The notes below the pieces were generated by a model, which saw only the letters and a list, made by a program, of their open reading frames with translations, ran no database searches and had not been told where the DNA came from. The translations under genes were made by a program, and so were the position numbers. Positions 31,513 through 44,440 of a stretch of DNA of 64,000 nt are shown piece by piece. Position 1 is the first letter of the stretch. The number at the start of each line of letters is the position of its first letter. The stretch comes from Sepiola atlantica (taxonomy: Eukaryota > Mollusca > Cephalopoda > Sepiida > Sepiolidae), in the NCBI GenBank assembly GCA_963556195.1, contig OY744525.1:50323648-50387647 (forward strand), given 5' to 3'.

Positions 31513-32515
31513 AATCTGTCATGCTTACATTTGAAATAGCTTTTACATTGGTCTGTCATGCTTACGTTTGAAATAGCTTTTATATTGGTCTGTCATGCTT
31601 ACGTTTGAAATAGCATTTCCGTTGGTCTGTCATGCTTATGTTTGAAATAGCATTTCCGTTGGTCTGTCATGCTTACGTTTGAAATAGCATTTCCGTTGGT
31701 CTGTCATGCTTACGTTTGAAATAGCAGTTCCGTTGGTCTGTCATGCTTACGTTTGAAATAGCATTTCCGTTGGTCTGTCATGCTTACGTTTGAAATAGCA
31801 TTTCCGTTGGTCTGTCATGCTTACGTTTGAAATAGCATTTCCGTTGGTCTCTCATGCTTAAGTTTGAAATAGACTTTTTGTTCTTCTGTAACGCCTGTTT
31901 GAAATAACATTTTCCTTGGTCAGTCACGCTTAAGATTACAATAAGGCTTTCGTTAATCTGTCATGTTTAAGTTTGAAATAGCATTTTCGTTCTTCTGTCA
32001 AGTTTATGTTTGAAATAGCATTTTTGTTGGTCTGTCACGCTTTAAGTGTGAAATAGCATTTTCATTCTTCTCTCACATTTCTGTTGGTCTGTCACGCTCA
32101 TGCTTAAGTTTGAAACAGAACTTCCGCTGGTATGTCACACTTTAAGTCTGAAATACAAATTTCTTTGATCTGTCATGCTTAAGTTTTAAATGGGGTGATC
32201 GTTGGTCTATCACTTTTAAGTTTGAAATAACATTTTTGTTGGTTTGTCACGCTCATGCCTATTTTTGAAATAGTATTTTCGTTGGTCTGTCACACTTAAG
32301 TGTGATATAGAATTTTCGTCAGTCTGTCACACTTAAGTTTGAAATAACATTTTTGTTGGTTTGTCACGCTCATGCCTATGTTTGAAATAGCATTTTCGTT
32401 GGTCCGGCATGCTCAAGTGTGAAATTGAATTTTCATCAGTCTGTCACGCTTAAGTTTGAAATCGCATTTTTCTTTCTTTTGTTACTTCTAAGTTTGAAAT
32501 AGCATTTTCATCACA
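31513..32515. repeat. 37-bp minisatellite, forward array
   Basis: The unit contains GGTCTGTCATGCTTACG, TTTGAAATAGCATTT and CCGTT. Units 31550-31860 are nearly identical; towards 32515 they degenerate, with CACGCTTAAG variants. No spacers separate them, so it is not a CRISPR-like array. A related array lies inverted at 51545-52330. Confidence 0.9.
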
Positions 32516-32849
32516 AAACATGTCGATCGAATGGACGCATATTAAGAATATTCATTCTTGTTTTTTTTATATCTGAGCTCTGAGTAAAATTCTTATTTTG
32601 TGTGCTAATCAATGTTTGAGAATGGCCATTATGCATGCTATACACTTGGTAGGATGATGGCCTTTAGAACCTACGGTTGTCATTTTTGTTGTTGTTCCTT
32701 TCCCTGTCACTATTTTTTGTTCTTTGATTGGGTAGAAAGCCAGTTGCGGCAGCAACTATGACTGCAGCTTCTTTTCCTATCAACGTCAATTGAGCCGCCA
32801 CCACCCCGCACAAGGGGTTTCTACACGTGAAAGGTTAGTTAGAATGCAA

Positions 32850-33305
32850 GCATACGCAGACACAGACAAGCAACACAGACACGAATACAAATATATACAA
32901 CAGACACAAATGCATATACACCAGACACATGTGCACACACGTGCATGCATAAACACTCACAATCACACACACACAGACACATACATCTCTAGACAGACAG
33001 ACAGACAGACAAACACTAACTTATGCATGCACAACTGTACACATGCAGATACATGCATAAATATGCACGTAGATTATCAAATACATGCATTAAACAGAGA
33101 AATACCTGCACACACAAATAGAGAATCATATATAGGTAACACATATACACACATGGACACACAAAGGTACAAACACAAGCACACAGTTATACACAGAGAT
33201 ACAGACAAACAGATATGCATTCAGATACGCACACACATATATACACACAGATACATACACTGGCACATACATAGATAGGCACACAGAGAAACTCACATGT
33301 AAATG
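32850..33305. repeat. CA/ACA-rich cryptic simple sequence
   Basis: Irregular CACA, CAGA and ATACA repeats keep a long H-, T- and Y-rich frame open. It is simple sequence, not a gene. A similar shorter block lies at 34430-34525. Confidence 0.8.
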
Positions 33306-33309
33306 CACG

Positions 33310-34000
33310 AACAGGGATAGAGATAAAACTACACACTAATATTTTTGAGAAAGGTATACACCCACAATTTCCTCCAACAAGTATTATTATTTCCTATTTC
33401 GATCTTGCCATTGTAAGTTAAATAGTCGCTAATTTCATACGAAACATAGTACGTTTCCACTTTATAGATGATTTCGTTGTGAGACGCGTTTTCATTGGAT
33501 AATCCACATAACTTTTGATACATTTGACCAATCGCTGCGTTTGTTTATTTTGCTCATCATATGACCAGGGTGTCAACTTTTCCGATGACAACTGGGCTTC
33601 TGATAAAGTGGACCTATTATATCAAATAAAAATTCAATAAAGAAACAAATACATACAACTGTTTTAACAATAAAAAAGAATAAGAAAAAAGAACAGGACA
33701 CACATAAGCAATGCTCGAAAAATGAGCACTGGAAGTGATGGCTTGATTTTATTTATTCATTATGAAAATTAATGGATAGTATCGTAGTTGTGAGTAGGCG
33801 TCCTTTGATTCCTTGGTAACCAATATCTTTAGCCATATTCTGCCACTGTTCTCAACTATGGCTAAAATTGTGACTTATGTTCCAATAATTGTATACAATT
33901 AATAGTTGCCAAGTGTGTTTCAGTATTAAATAACTCCAAAAAGGATTGATATGCCGTAAAACATAAATTCATATGAATCAGCATAGTACAACTTTTTGAT
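33310..34000. other. intergenic DNA, nothing recognised
   Basis: No supported feature. Confidence 0.5.
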
Positions 34001-34007
34001 TAGCTCA

Positions 34008-34175
34008 ATTCTATTGTTGGGATTAGTTTCCCCTGTTCTTTCTAGAATCAGGTGCATACATACAGGGACGACGTGAAGTTGTTAGCATTCACAATAAAAA
34101 TGGTGCGATGGAGCTAACAGGATTCGAACTTAGCATGCTCAGGTCGTCAGTATCTACTTCACCACCACAACCACC
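34008..34175 (-). repeat. tRNA-derived SINE, same family as 11.65 kb
   Basis: On the minus strand a B box, AGTTCGAATCC-like (complement of GGATTCGAACTTAGC), follows a decayed A box. The tail TCTATTGTTGGGATTAGTTT is shared with the neighbouring copy. Confidence 0.65.
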
Positions 34176-34185
34176 ACCACCCTTT

Positions 34186-34380
34186 GACTGACTCGATTCT
34201 GTTGTTAGCATTAGTTTCCCTTGTTCTATCTAGACTCAGGTACTTACAGGAGGGACCACGCGAAGGTTGTTGACATCCATAGTGAAAATGCTGCTACAGA
34301 ACCGAGAGGATTCGAACTTGGCACACCCAGATCATTAGTCCACATCGTTTTTACTTCACCAACGCCACTTCTCTGATATG
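34186..34380 (-). repeat. tRNA-derived SINE, tandem second copy
   Basis: Same order as 34008-34175: TTCTGTTGTTAGCATTAGTT, then TCTATCTAGACTCAGGT, then GAGGATTCGAACTTGGCA. The two copies are head-to-tail about 180 bp apart. Confidence 0.65.
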
Positions 34381-34529
34381 CAGTGAAATACGATTGATAT
34401 GCCAACCAACTCAAGTAGACAAACACAAACATACACATGTACAGAGAGAAACACACACACAATAAAACGTATTGGCACACACACACATGCAGTCAGATAG
34501 AAACACACACACACACACACATAAAAATC

Positions 34530-35500
34530 ATCTTCGTCTATTTTTTGTTCCTTAACAAGATGGTGGAACGAACGGACATGATATACTCAAGAGAAATCAT
34601 CCTAAATCTTTTGTTTTTTTTTTCTCTCCTGCACTTTCTTTACTGTTAATTCTCCTTTTCGCTCTTCCAGGTTGAGTTTTGAACTCTGGCAACAAGAAAC
34701 CGTGACTTTCTTTCTCAAAGACCCCAAGAAAGGAGAAATAGAAAACAAAAATGAAAGGAAAATCAAGAACTTTTTATTTGACAGCAAGCGTCGTCCAAGA
34801 TATTTACTATAAAAGAAAAAGAAACATTCAGGCCAGCATCAGTTGAAAATAAAACGGTATTGAATTTTCCAAGAAAATCAATTGTTATCCACGTGCAGAG
34901 TTCAGAGCAATGAAATCTCCGTGTGTCTCAGCTGGCAATAAACCCAAGGCTGTTTTCATTTTATTTTCAATGGTTTCATAAATTTACTGGAAGAATACGC
35001 ATCTCAGATATTTTTGGCAAAGTTAAAAAGAAAATTTAATTCTGAACATGATTTTCGAAGAATAGAAACTAACTATTTGATTTTATTCCATTTATTAATT
35101 AAATTCTGTAAAAACAAGATAAAAAACATTAGCATTCAAACACACAAAACATTTTTTTTAAATATATCTTATTTTATGCTGATGCCAAAAAAGTTGGTCC
35201 TTCTTATGTAGTGTTCTTGTTCTTAAACCTCAAATCCAAGCAACAAGGATTAAAATAATAATGTGTTTAAGTCATGGGGTTCCGGCTCAACTAATCAGCC
35301 GATAATAAATAAGACAACAAGGAGGTAGTTAACAAGAGTATGTATTTACAGAAAGTACAGAAGTAATGGATTGTCAGAGATTGCTTCTGGATTCGTCATA
35401 GCGAGTCTCTCCTGTTAACACTATTTATAGTGTCGGAAAGAGTTCATGAAGTGACAGAATAGGGTAGATCACGATAACAAATACGTTTAACATAAACTGT
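34530..35500. other. AT-rich intergenic DNA
   Basis: Nothing coding is recognised. TAACACTATTTATAGTG at about 35416-35432 resembles the TATA-containing part of the LTR at 18361, so a diverged LTR piece is possible at 35270-35440. Confidence 0.4.
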
Positions 35501-35504
35501 ATAT

Positions 35505-36300
35505 AATATATTATATGATGCCAAATCGATACTTGATTCAGGCTAGCTTTTTTTTTCTTTTTTTCTACTATGTTATTGACCCAAATATAATTTAGTTCGC
35601 TTAAGTTTCTTTCTGTAAATAATTGGGCCAGCTTGATGTATGCATAAAATGGTGACATTTTCTGTTATTCCCCTAACCCGTTTAAGTCCTTAATAAAAAA
35701 ATCGACATTTTACTATGCGTTTACATTATAGTTATTAAAACATTTCATTCTTATCATAAGTTTCGTTTTATACAAAAAACGGAATAACTTTACATAAAAA
35801 TATTTTATCACATTTAAATATAAACAAATAAAAAAGGATGTACACACTTCACCGAGCTATATCGGATTAACTTACTATAACTTCCTAAATATACTTTACT
35901 TCCAAAAAATAGCATTCAATTTTTTTTAAATTAAGTCAGACATGCATATGACAAATCGATACTTGATTCAGACTAGCTTTTTTTTCTTTTTTTCCTTCCA
36001 CTTTGTTATTGACCCGAATATAATTTAGTTTGCTTAAGTTTATTTCTGATAATAATTAGGCCAGATCGGTTTATGCATAAAATGGTGATATTTTCCATTA
36101 CTCAGCTAAACTGCTTTAGCCCTTAATAAAAAAAATTCACAATTCACTTTGCGTTTAAATTGCCATTATTACACCATTTAATTCTTATCATAGGTTTCGT
36201 TTCATACTAAAAATACATAAAATGTTATTACATCTAAATATAAACGAATAAAAGAAAAGATGTGCACACTAACTTAACATTAATTTCATATACATACTTT
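35505..36300. repeat. tandem duplication of about 430 bp
   Basis: CAAATCGATACTTGATTCAG occurs at 35522 and 35952. The match continues through GACCC.AATATAATTTAGTT, TTAATAAAAAAA, TTCTTATCATA.GTTTCGTTT and TATAAAC.AATAAAA. Identity is about 80% by eye. No coding potential. Confidence 0.7.
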
Positions 36301-36928
36301 ATTTACAAAAAATAATATTAACTTAAAAGATGCTGAACAAAAATTACATTACAAAGTTTCCCCAGCAACACGTCCGATATTTGATACATTTTTAATTTAT
36401 AAGATTCTATTTCTTATCTCATTTTAACAAAAACAAATATGTATTTTTTCATTACATGACGCCATGTACTTGATTTGGTTTATAATAACTTGTTTTATCT
36501 ACTAGCCATTCAAAAAAATAAAATAAAAAACTGACAGAAATTTTTTTTTTTTTTTGCAAAGAAAATTACCTTCTTCGAGAAGGGGGATTATTGTTGATTG
36601 TTTGAGGTGACCGTAACAGGGAAATGCTGATAAGTCCGTTTTCAGCTGTTTTTGGTATCCCTCATGGAAGCTGGTTTTCTTTGTCTTCTTGCCCTGTGCC
36701 ACATCTTGCTGTAGTGGGATGCAATTAAATCCAAACAATCCACACTCAATGGTCAAGGTTCAAAAACACCCACTACTCAAACTATATAACACTAGGGTGA
36801 GTACACCAGCTAATAAAACAAAGATAAACACAAAGTTTTTAAGGAATAAACAAACATTTTTACTGAAGTATTTGTTGTAAAATTGCCTATTTACCCTTTT
36901 CTGTTTTTCAAAATGGACTTGGCCTGTG

Positions 36929-36930
<2 letters not shown>
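36301..36930. other. AT-rich intergenic DNA with a poly-T run
   Basis: A minus-strand open frame at 36520-36756 (CGLFGFNCIPLQQDVAQGKK) has mixed composition but no family that I recognise. It could be a decayed exon; the evidence is too thin to call. Confidence 0.35.

Positions 36931-36985
<55 letters not shown>
36931..36985. repeat. (ATC)n microsatellite
   Basis: A pure ATC run of about 18 units. At other places in this window the same run marks the 3' end of an RTE LINE; here no LINE sequence is seen next to it. Confidence 0.95.
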
Positions 36986-37427
36986 GTAATAAATGTAATA
37001 TAATAAAGCATGAGACTAAAATAAGTCTCCCCCTTTTTCTATCGCTTCTCCACTTTTGACCTTACAGCTTACTGGACATCATGGAGAATAAATCATTCAT
37101 CTTCTAAAAGATCTTGTGTTGAATTAAGTAATTGAATAAGAATAATTAATGTGAGAAGTACACCACGGCCTTTGTTTCAGCTAACAACATAACTTGGTCC
37201 TCGGAGGCTAACAACACACGCGTGCTATGCCGATAGTGGAAAGAAGACAAAGTATGATTTGAGTTGATTGAAGCATTAATTGCAGAGGTATTTTTATAGG
37301 TAAATGACTACATTGGAGTCAACATGAAGAGGACTCCTTTGAGCTATGTAGCACATGTAAGCTGCATTTTCATATAGTTTCTAATTATCGCCTAACTTTC
37401 GATTGATTTGAAATATTTAGAAGAGAA

Positions 37428-37550
37428 TCATCATTATCATCATCATCATCGTTTTAACATCTGTTTTACATACCGACATGTGTTGGACAGCCTTAAAATA
37501 TTGACTTTCAAACTAATCTATTTATTTAGTTAGTTAGTTTTGCCATTGCC
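37428..37550 (-). mobile_element. RTE-type LINE 3' end
   Basis: (ATC)n is followed by GTTTTAACATCTGTTTTACA, GACATGTGTTGGACAGC and CTTTCAAACTAATCTAT. This is the same 3' UTR order as at 38845, 52945 and 54240, on the minus strand. Confidence 0.65.
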
Positions 37551-37811
37551 CATTGTCCAATGATTGACGTTATATAAAATGAATAATCACGCAAACATTT
37601 GCGTTTTACAATTTATCCAACTCTCTATGTTTCAAATAATCTTTCGATTCTTTATTATTATTTTTTCCATTATATGTTTCGAGTCGAAACACCTTTGTCT
37701 GTGTGTTTTGCCTTAAGCGGTCCATCCCCTTGCCTTATTTAGTACACTAGTACTATAACTACTAATACAGCAAATTGATTCATTGCAATTTACTTCACAA
37801 GAAATCATGGT

Positions 37812-38400
37812 TAAGTTTCGGCCATTTTTTACTTTAGGGTGGCAAAGTAAGAGATATAACTCATCTCAACTTACTTTTAGATTTTTTTCAACAATTGATT
37901 TTTAATTAGAAAATCAACAAATAATTTTTAATTTCTTTTGAAATGGAAATGAAGAAAACATTTTTTCTAAACCACTTTTCTATTGGAAGAAACAAAGAAA
38001 GACAACACTAAATATGCCATTTCAAAACATTTTTATTGCTTCTCGGACTTAGGGTTAGTGGTAAAAAGAATTTATTAGCTACCCTAAAAAGCTAAAATGA
38101 TCCGGAAATTGGGGATCATTTTATGTTAAATGTATATGCAAAACTCATCTCCCCTAAATGCAAAACTCATCTCCCCTAAATGGTTTAGTTCATGAACGAC
38201 ACCAATTGTACCGATTGAGGACTAAAAAGTAAACAATTACTATATTTTCTCCCATACCATAAATTTATATTTTATTGTTTCATCGTTTCTTAAAATGAAA
38301 AAAATCTTTGTTATAATCAATTGTTGAAATCTTTGTTGAGATGAGTTATCTCCCTTACTTTGCAACTCTAAAGTAAAAAAAAAAAAAGTGCCCAAGTTTC
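37812..38400. mobile_element. MITE with about 58-bp terminal inverted repeats
   Basis: The left end (AAGTTTCGGCCATTTTTTAC ... TAACTCATCTCAAC) and the right end (GTTGAGATGAGTTATCTCCC ... GTGCCCAAGTTT) are inverse complements with a few mismatches and a poly-A expansion. There is no transposase frame inside. Confidence 0.75.
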
Positions 38401-38844
38401 TTCAACTCAACATATTTAATATACTTCTGAAAAAGAATTGTGGTCATGAATCAGATGGGGACCAACCATAACTCAAACCTTGAACTGCTTTGTATCATCG
38501 TCTCTGCAGAAAGTTGCAGGATTACCATGAAAATGAACCTTCTCTACTGTTCCTCCTCTAATTGTCTCCACTTCTCAATGCTCACAACACTTGAACAAAC
38601 TCGTCTTCACTGACAAACATCAGTTTTGTAGAGATGTAGTTTCACCATATATCAGGTACGATTGGCCAACAACCACGATATATCAGTTACGATTGGTCAA
38701 CAACCACCTAGCACCACAATTCCTATGCAAATGTCATCTCAATGAACCTTGTTTGTCTCTTTCACTCCTTTATGTCCAGTTCTGCTGTAAACTAATGGCG
38801 ACCCTTCTATGATGCTACATTTTTACATGTCCTACAGACTCGCC

Positions 38845-38845
38845 T

Positions 38846-38898
<53 letters not shown>

Positions 38899-39330
38899 GC
38901 AGCGGTTTAACGTCCATTTTACATGCTGGCATGCGTTGGACGGCTTTAAGTAATTGACTTCCAAACTAACCTATCTCTGGGGAAGTCTTTATTTATCCCT
39001 CTTTTCCTCAGGTCCATTTTTATCACTTCTTCCCATGTTTTCTTTGGCCTTCTCCCGTTAACTGAACCTGCTACCTCAACTGTTCTACATTTACTAACCC
39101 AAGGACTCTCATCTATTCTTTCAACGTGGCCATATCATCGAAGTGTGCTCTTCTGCATGCATCTCTCTATACTGTTCAGTTTAAATCTTACTCTGACAAC
39201 ATTAGAACTAAGCCTGTCTTTCAGACTCACACTACACATCCATCGTATCATTCTTATATCATTTTTCTCCATGCAACGCATGTCCCAACCCTCAGTGGCC
39301 AGGTTTAACTTCTATACATCACCACACTGT
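38845..39330 (-). mobile_element. RTE-type LINE, 3' portion
   Basis: It begins with (ATC)n(AGC)n, then the RTE 3' UTR (CGTCCATTTTACATGCTGGC) and the decayed C-terminal coding region shared with 52945-53460 and 54230-54800. The minus strand holds fragments such as the complement of CAACCCTCAGTGGCCAGG. Plus-strand open frames are shadows. Confidence 0.65.
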
Positions 39331-39419
39331 GTACACATGCCTGTCCCTTGCAATCACACTAGCACCTGCTCCATCCTGTGCTACAATGGTATTACGAAGG
39401 TAACAAAATATTTATATAT

Positions 39420-39760
39420 ATTATCATCATCATCATCATCATCATCATCGGTTTAGCGTCCATTTAACATTCTGACATGTCTGATAGATTCTTCCCTTGG
39501 TCAACAGTGGTAACGCTCTGTTGGTTAGTAATAGCAGAAATTCCCTGAACTTACTCCATCCACTCCTAATTCTTGCAATCACACTAGCACCTGCTCCACC
39601 CTGTGCTCCAATGGTATCACCAAGGTAACAAAACTTCTCGACAACTCAATAGCTTTGCCATCCAGATATACTTTCTCCACCTCTGAGTTCTCATCCATCT
39701 CCATTGTCTGACGCTTCTTGCATACAAACAAATTGGTTAGTACTGATCAATTGTATTCCC
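39420..39760 (-). mobile_element. RTE-type LINE, second 3' fragment
   Basis: (ATC)n at 39423-39450 is followed by GGTTTAGCGTCCATTTAACA. Then CACTAGCACCTGCTCC..CCTGTGCT, present twice at 39357 and 39582, indicates a local rearrangement of RTE pieces. Confidence 0.55.
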
Positions 39761-40245
39761 CTTTCTGTTTACAAATTTTGTATCAGGCTGTACCGATTCC
39801 AAGGGAGCAATTATCAAACTTCGACACTTCTTTGACAATCCTAAAATGAAATTCATGCCAACCATCTTCTAGCTATGTGCCAACAAAAATTCAAAGAGAC
39901 ATATCTGCAGGCCCTGTGCTATTTAATTGAAAATTGCAATTACAAAGGAACGAATTGCCAGAGACAAGGGCATATGTAGAGGTATGAGATGCTTTTATAA
40001 GAAGACTGAAATCTTTAAAAATTAGTCAGTAACTTCTGGAAAAAAACTGAATCCTTGACATTTCCACCATATTATTACTAGGCTCTATAATAAGATTAAG
40101 AGGTCATAATTATAGTCTACTCAAGTTTTTGGTGCACATTTATCTCTGAGAGGCAAACAGTAAAATGCCGCTAAGCCACACATTGTTAGAAGTCAATCTT
40201 TTATCTACTCATACAAATGTAAAATCTCATTCCAGTATAAATAAA
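39761..40245. other. intergenic DNA, nothing recognised
   Basis: No supported feature. Confidence 0.45.
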
Positions 40246-40248
40246 AAC

Positions 40249-42025
40249 TATATCTATATATATAAAACTCAATGTCTGTGTGTATGTGTGTATGTTCACT
40301 ATAGAAAGAAAGGTTAGAGAATCTACATAAAATTTAAAAGTGTATTCTTATGTTAAATTTATTGGAGAAGACAGTGAAAGTGTTCCCGAATCTCTAAGTA
40401 CACCCCTAATAGGACTATGAGGGAATTAACCCCCTTAAAACTCCAAGTATATCCAATGTTTATGAAATTTAAATCATATGTATAAAATTTTCTGAGGAAG
40501 ACAATGGAAGTGGTCTGAATCGCTAAGTGCCCTCCTAATCCAAGGGAGCTATGCAGGCTAAATCTCCTTTAAAACTTCAAAGATATCATATTTTGAGTAA
40601 ATTTATATTATATGTATGAAATTTTCCGGGGAAGACAATGGAAGTGGTCTCTAATCTCTATGTTACCCTCTATGTGCCGAATATCTACGTACCCTCACCT
40701 CTTAAAACTTCAAATACGTTTATCCGATTTTAATGAAATTTAAACCATATGTATAAGACACTAATTCAGAGAGTTTAACAGCATTTCAGCTTCTTCCGAC
40801 TATATTAGTGGGTGAAACGGGAGGATGGGTGTAGTAAAAACAAAGAAAGTGATATGGTGTTATGAGTGAAAATCTAGTGATCCTCATTCAATCGCGAGTA
40901 ATATAAAGTTACATATGTTTATATGCTTATATATTTGTATGTACAGATTCAATCCTAAACGAATTAACTGATCTTTATGAATTTTGGAACACAGCTGCTA
41001 GGTGTAACGGGTTGTAACCTGGACTATATTTAGTTTAATTAAGTTGTACTCTGGACTATATTTAGTTTAATTAAGTTGTACGCTGGACTATATTTAGTTT
41101 AATTAAGTTGTACTCTGGACTATATTTAGTTTAATTAAGTTGTAATCTGGACTATATTTAGTTTAATTAAGTTGTAATCTAGACTATATTTAGTTTAATT
41201 AAGTTGTAATCTGGACTATATTTAGTTTAATTAAGTATTAATCTGGGCTATATTTAGTTTAATTAAGTTGTAATCTGGACTATATTTAGTTTAATTAAGT
41301 TGTAATCTGGACTATATTTAGTTTAATTAAGTTGTAATCTGGACTATATTTAGTTTAATTAAGTTGTAATCTGGACTATATTTAGTTTAATTAAGTTGTA
41401 ATCTGGACTATATTTAGTTTAATTAAGTTGTAATCTGGGCTATATTTAGTTTAATTAAGTTGTAATCTGGACTATATTTAGTTTAATTAAGTTGTAATCT
41501 GGACTATATTTAGTTTAATTAAGTTGTAATCTGGACTATATTTAGTTTAATTAAGTTTTATGCAAAGAGGTCAAAGAGGGGGAGGAGCTCTGTGTGAAAA
41601 TTCAGATACCTCCGATTTTTTGTGAGATTTTAACAATAGGTATTAGACATTAATTAATAAATATCCTCCAAATTTCAGTTTCTTTGGAGTATTTTAAAGG
41701 GGTTTAAGGACATAATATGGGCACAACCTCCTATTTTAAACTTAAAATATAACATCAGCGTTGAATTTTATCCATAATCAATAGACAGCAAGATTCCCTG
41801 AATTTCAATTTCTTCTTAAGACCCCTTAAGCGCGAACCTTAAATTTTAGACAATTTCTAGAATCAAAATAATGTAATATATTTTGATCAAAATTGAAATA
41901 AGGATTCTAGACATAAGATTTAGTTTCATTATATCTTGAGTTTAATCTTAGTAAGAGGACATAAATGTTGTACAAAACTGTTCTGTTTTTCGGAAATCAA
42001 TTTTACTCATCCTGGGACGGGTCTT
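40249..42025 (+). mobile_element. Helitron-like non-autonomous element
   Basis: It begins with TCTATATATATAAAACTC and ends near CCTGGGACGGGTCTTCTACT, close to the TC...hairpin...CTRR layout of Helitrons; the ending is not exact. The internal blocks AAATTTAAA.CATATGTATA and GAAGACAATGGAAGTGGTCT repeat several times in the first 500 bp. A 32-bp satellite fills 41020-41560. Part of it recurs at 16200-16810. No Rep or helicase frame. Confidence 0.5.
41020..41562. repeat. 32-bp minisatellite, about 17 units
   Basis: The unit GTTGTAATCTGGACTATATT + TAGTTTAATTAA repeats with almost no variation except a TACTCTGG/TACGCTGG variant in the first units. One copy exists at 16340, which shows the ancestral state. 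Confidence 0.95.
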
Positions 42026-42194
42026 CTACTGGTATATACATATAATAGCTGTATCAACTCAGCGTTGCCTGAGATATTAAAATTTATTTTATAAATGTTT
42101 TCATATTCTATTAACAAACCCTTTTTGTTATGTTCACTATAAAAGTGAACCTGGTTATTATTTTTCATTTTTTATTTTTTATTTTTTTACTTAC

Positions 42195-43760
42195 ATTCAC
42201 CCCAAACAAGGGGGCACAGGCTTAGTTCTAATGTTGTCAGGTAAGGAGTTACTGTGAATTAGGGGCATCCTAAGTGGGGAGTTGTGCAGCGAGATGTAGT
42301 TACACATTACAATTAAACTTTTGTATATTGGTACAGTCAGTGAAACAAGAAGTAGTGAGGGAATTCCAAAGGCTAGCTGTTCGAGGAAATAAGCTATTGG
42401 AGTAGAAAGATTTACGGTATCTGGGGACCTCTACATTGAAGGGGTGGAATTTTGTTGACTGACGGGTTAGTAAAACAAGCACAAGGATGTAACATTGCGG
42501 CGATGGGACAGAAGCTGGAGCTTATTAGATAGTGTGGGACCTATTAGATTAGAGGTTAGCGGTTGGTGCACCAGCCCAGATGTGCAACAATACTCCATGC
42601 ATGAGCAAATGGTGGTTTTGTAGAGATATAGGATGCTGGCAGGTGTGAGAAGTTTTCTAGCTTAGTAGAGGGAGCGCACTTTCCTTACAGCAGCCTTGGA
42701 AATGTCTTCTATGTATTTGTTCCAATTCATGTTACCTGTGAATGTTGGACTGAGTAGTTTGAATGATGACCTCTCAGGTAGGGTGCTATTAGCCGTGACA
42801 ATCGGTGGTTGAAAAGGGTTTTTTATAATTGTTAGAGGAAAGGAGTTTTGTCTTAGTAGCATTAAATGTTACCATCTACTTATGTCCCTATTCCACTACA
42901 GACTGGAGGTCATTTTCTAAAGAGTCAGCCATTGCTTTAGGTATGTTGTGTTCCTTTTTCCCACATGTAGAGAATAGAGTGTGGTGTCGTCAGCAAATAT
43001 ACCCATCTCGGACACAATTGCATCAGGGAGGTCGTTTATAAAAATCAGTAATAATAACGGTCCAAGGATCGACCCTGGGGCACACCAGCATTAATGTCAT
43101 GTTGTTTAGATGTACGGCCATCAACGATGACTTGGATCTTTCTTTTGACTAAGAAGGATCTGATTACATTAAATATTCGTCCAGTAATACCGTAAGAATT
43201 AATTTCATAAGAAGACCGTCATGCCAGACCTTGTCAAAAGCTTTGGATATATTAAGCGCTACCGTCCTAGTTTCACCAGCTTTATACAGTATATGGTAAA
43301 TGCATTCCGAGATGACCGTTAGGATATCCGCAGTAGAACAGGCTTGCCTAAATCCATATTGTTGGTCAGAAAGAAGTTTAGCATTAACGAGGCGGTTGAC
43401 TATCACTAGATTGATTAATGATTCAAAATTTTTTGTGACCAGCAGAAGGAGACTAATGGGGTGATAATTTTGCGGGTCGGTTCTTTCACCAGAATTCTTG
43501 AACACTGGTACCACAGAAACAATTTTCCAGCTATCAGGGAAGTAAGATTTGGCAACGCATTTGTTGTAAAGTTTGAAGAGGACAGGGGCCAGCTCAGTAG
43601 AGCATTTATTTAAGACTATAGCAGGGATAAGATCAGGCCCAGATGCTTTGGAGGTGTAAATGTTTTTTTATGATATCCCGAACTTGGGAAGCGGTGATGA
43701 TCAGATCATTGAGTTTGGCTTCAGTGCGCAGTTGAACGTTTGGGAGGGAGTGATTTAATA
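42195..43760 (-). pseudogene. CR1/Jockey-type LINE reverse transcriptase, broken
   Basis: On the minus strand: VPVFKNSGERTDPQNYHPIS, then LVNAKLLSDQQYGFRQACST, then ISKAFDKVWHDGLLMK, then LPERSSFKLLSPTFTGNMNW, and the tail FHPFNVEVPRYRKSFYSNSL. The order matches the copy at 2290-3660 but begins earlier, at the fingers. Several stops and frame changes. The 3' UTR with CACCCCAAACAAGG is at 42195-42215. Confidence 0.85.
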
Positions 43761-43904
43761 AGAACGTAGCAAGAAGTACATAAGAAAAAAGAATGAATTT
43801 ATTCTGATTCACTGATTTTTCTTTTATGATGACTATTTCTCATTATTAGAAAACTGCTAGATTGGGTTAAGTATTTTAAAAAATATATTGTAGCAAAGTA
43901 TGTT

Positions 43905-44020
43905 TATCTAGTGCAATTAACATGGCACAGCAATAACAAATGAAAGTTGGCTAGTCAGAATCAATCAGCTTAAAGGTTATTTAAATCAGACTTTAAAAAT
44001 CCGGCTAACATTATTTTATA
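43905..44020. repeat. interspersed repeat, family R1, copy 2
   Basis: GGCTAGTCAGAA, CAGCTTAAAGG and AAAATCCGGC match 505-625 and 60015-60130. Confidence 0.55.
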
Positions 44021-44084
44021 GATAAGATATAATGATAAGTAATACTACTACACATCTAGACAAGATTAGGTTTAAAGCTCCCAA

Positions 44085-44240
44085 AATTCATACTAGAATT
44101 TTCCACAACGATTAAAGGCGTTGATTAGCAATCCGTTTTAAGTGACAGTCTTCTAGAGGTTGATGGTTCAATCCTCACTACAAGCGATAATACCTAAGAA
44201 TAACATAAAATTAATACTTCTAGCTGAACAATCTACCCTG
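44085..44240 (+). repeat. tRNA-derived SINE
   Basis: The B box GGTTCAATCCTCACT lies at 44165-44179, with an A-box-like GCGTTGATTAGCAATCC about 50 bp upstream. It is related to the inverse copy at 23118-23222. Confidence 0.5.
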
Positions 44241-44329
44241 GTTGATTAAATAAAGGGTTTAGTTCGAAATTTAGTATAGTTTCCCTGAGTTCAATGCAGA
44301 GATTCCCATGTTCACTTTAAGAAGGTCGA

Positions 44330-44440
44330 AGGTTAAATCAGCTGTAACGTTCTGAAAATAACAACCAGGACGAGAATAGTAGTCCGAATAATCCAAATAA
44401 TACAAATCATCTAAAAAATTCTGAAACATCAAAACGACGA
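44330..44440 (+). repeat. PLE-type terminal repeat piece
   Basis: GTAACGTTCTGAAAATAACA and AGTCCGAATAATCCAAAT match the minus strand at 22.9 kb. The hammerhead-like core is not retained. Confidence 0.4.

Noticed and set aside
31513..32515. CRISPR-like regularly repeated array
   Set aside because: The 37-bp units are contiguous without unique spacers, and the context is eukaryotic.
32790..33278. 162-codon H/T-rich open frame
   Set aside because: It is entirely CA/ACA-type simple sequence with a periodic translation and no domain.
36520..36756. Host exon on the minus strand
   Set aside because: Composition is plausible but I found no family, no convincing splice sites, and it runs into a poly-A/T tract.
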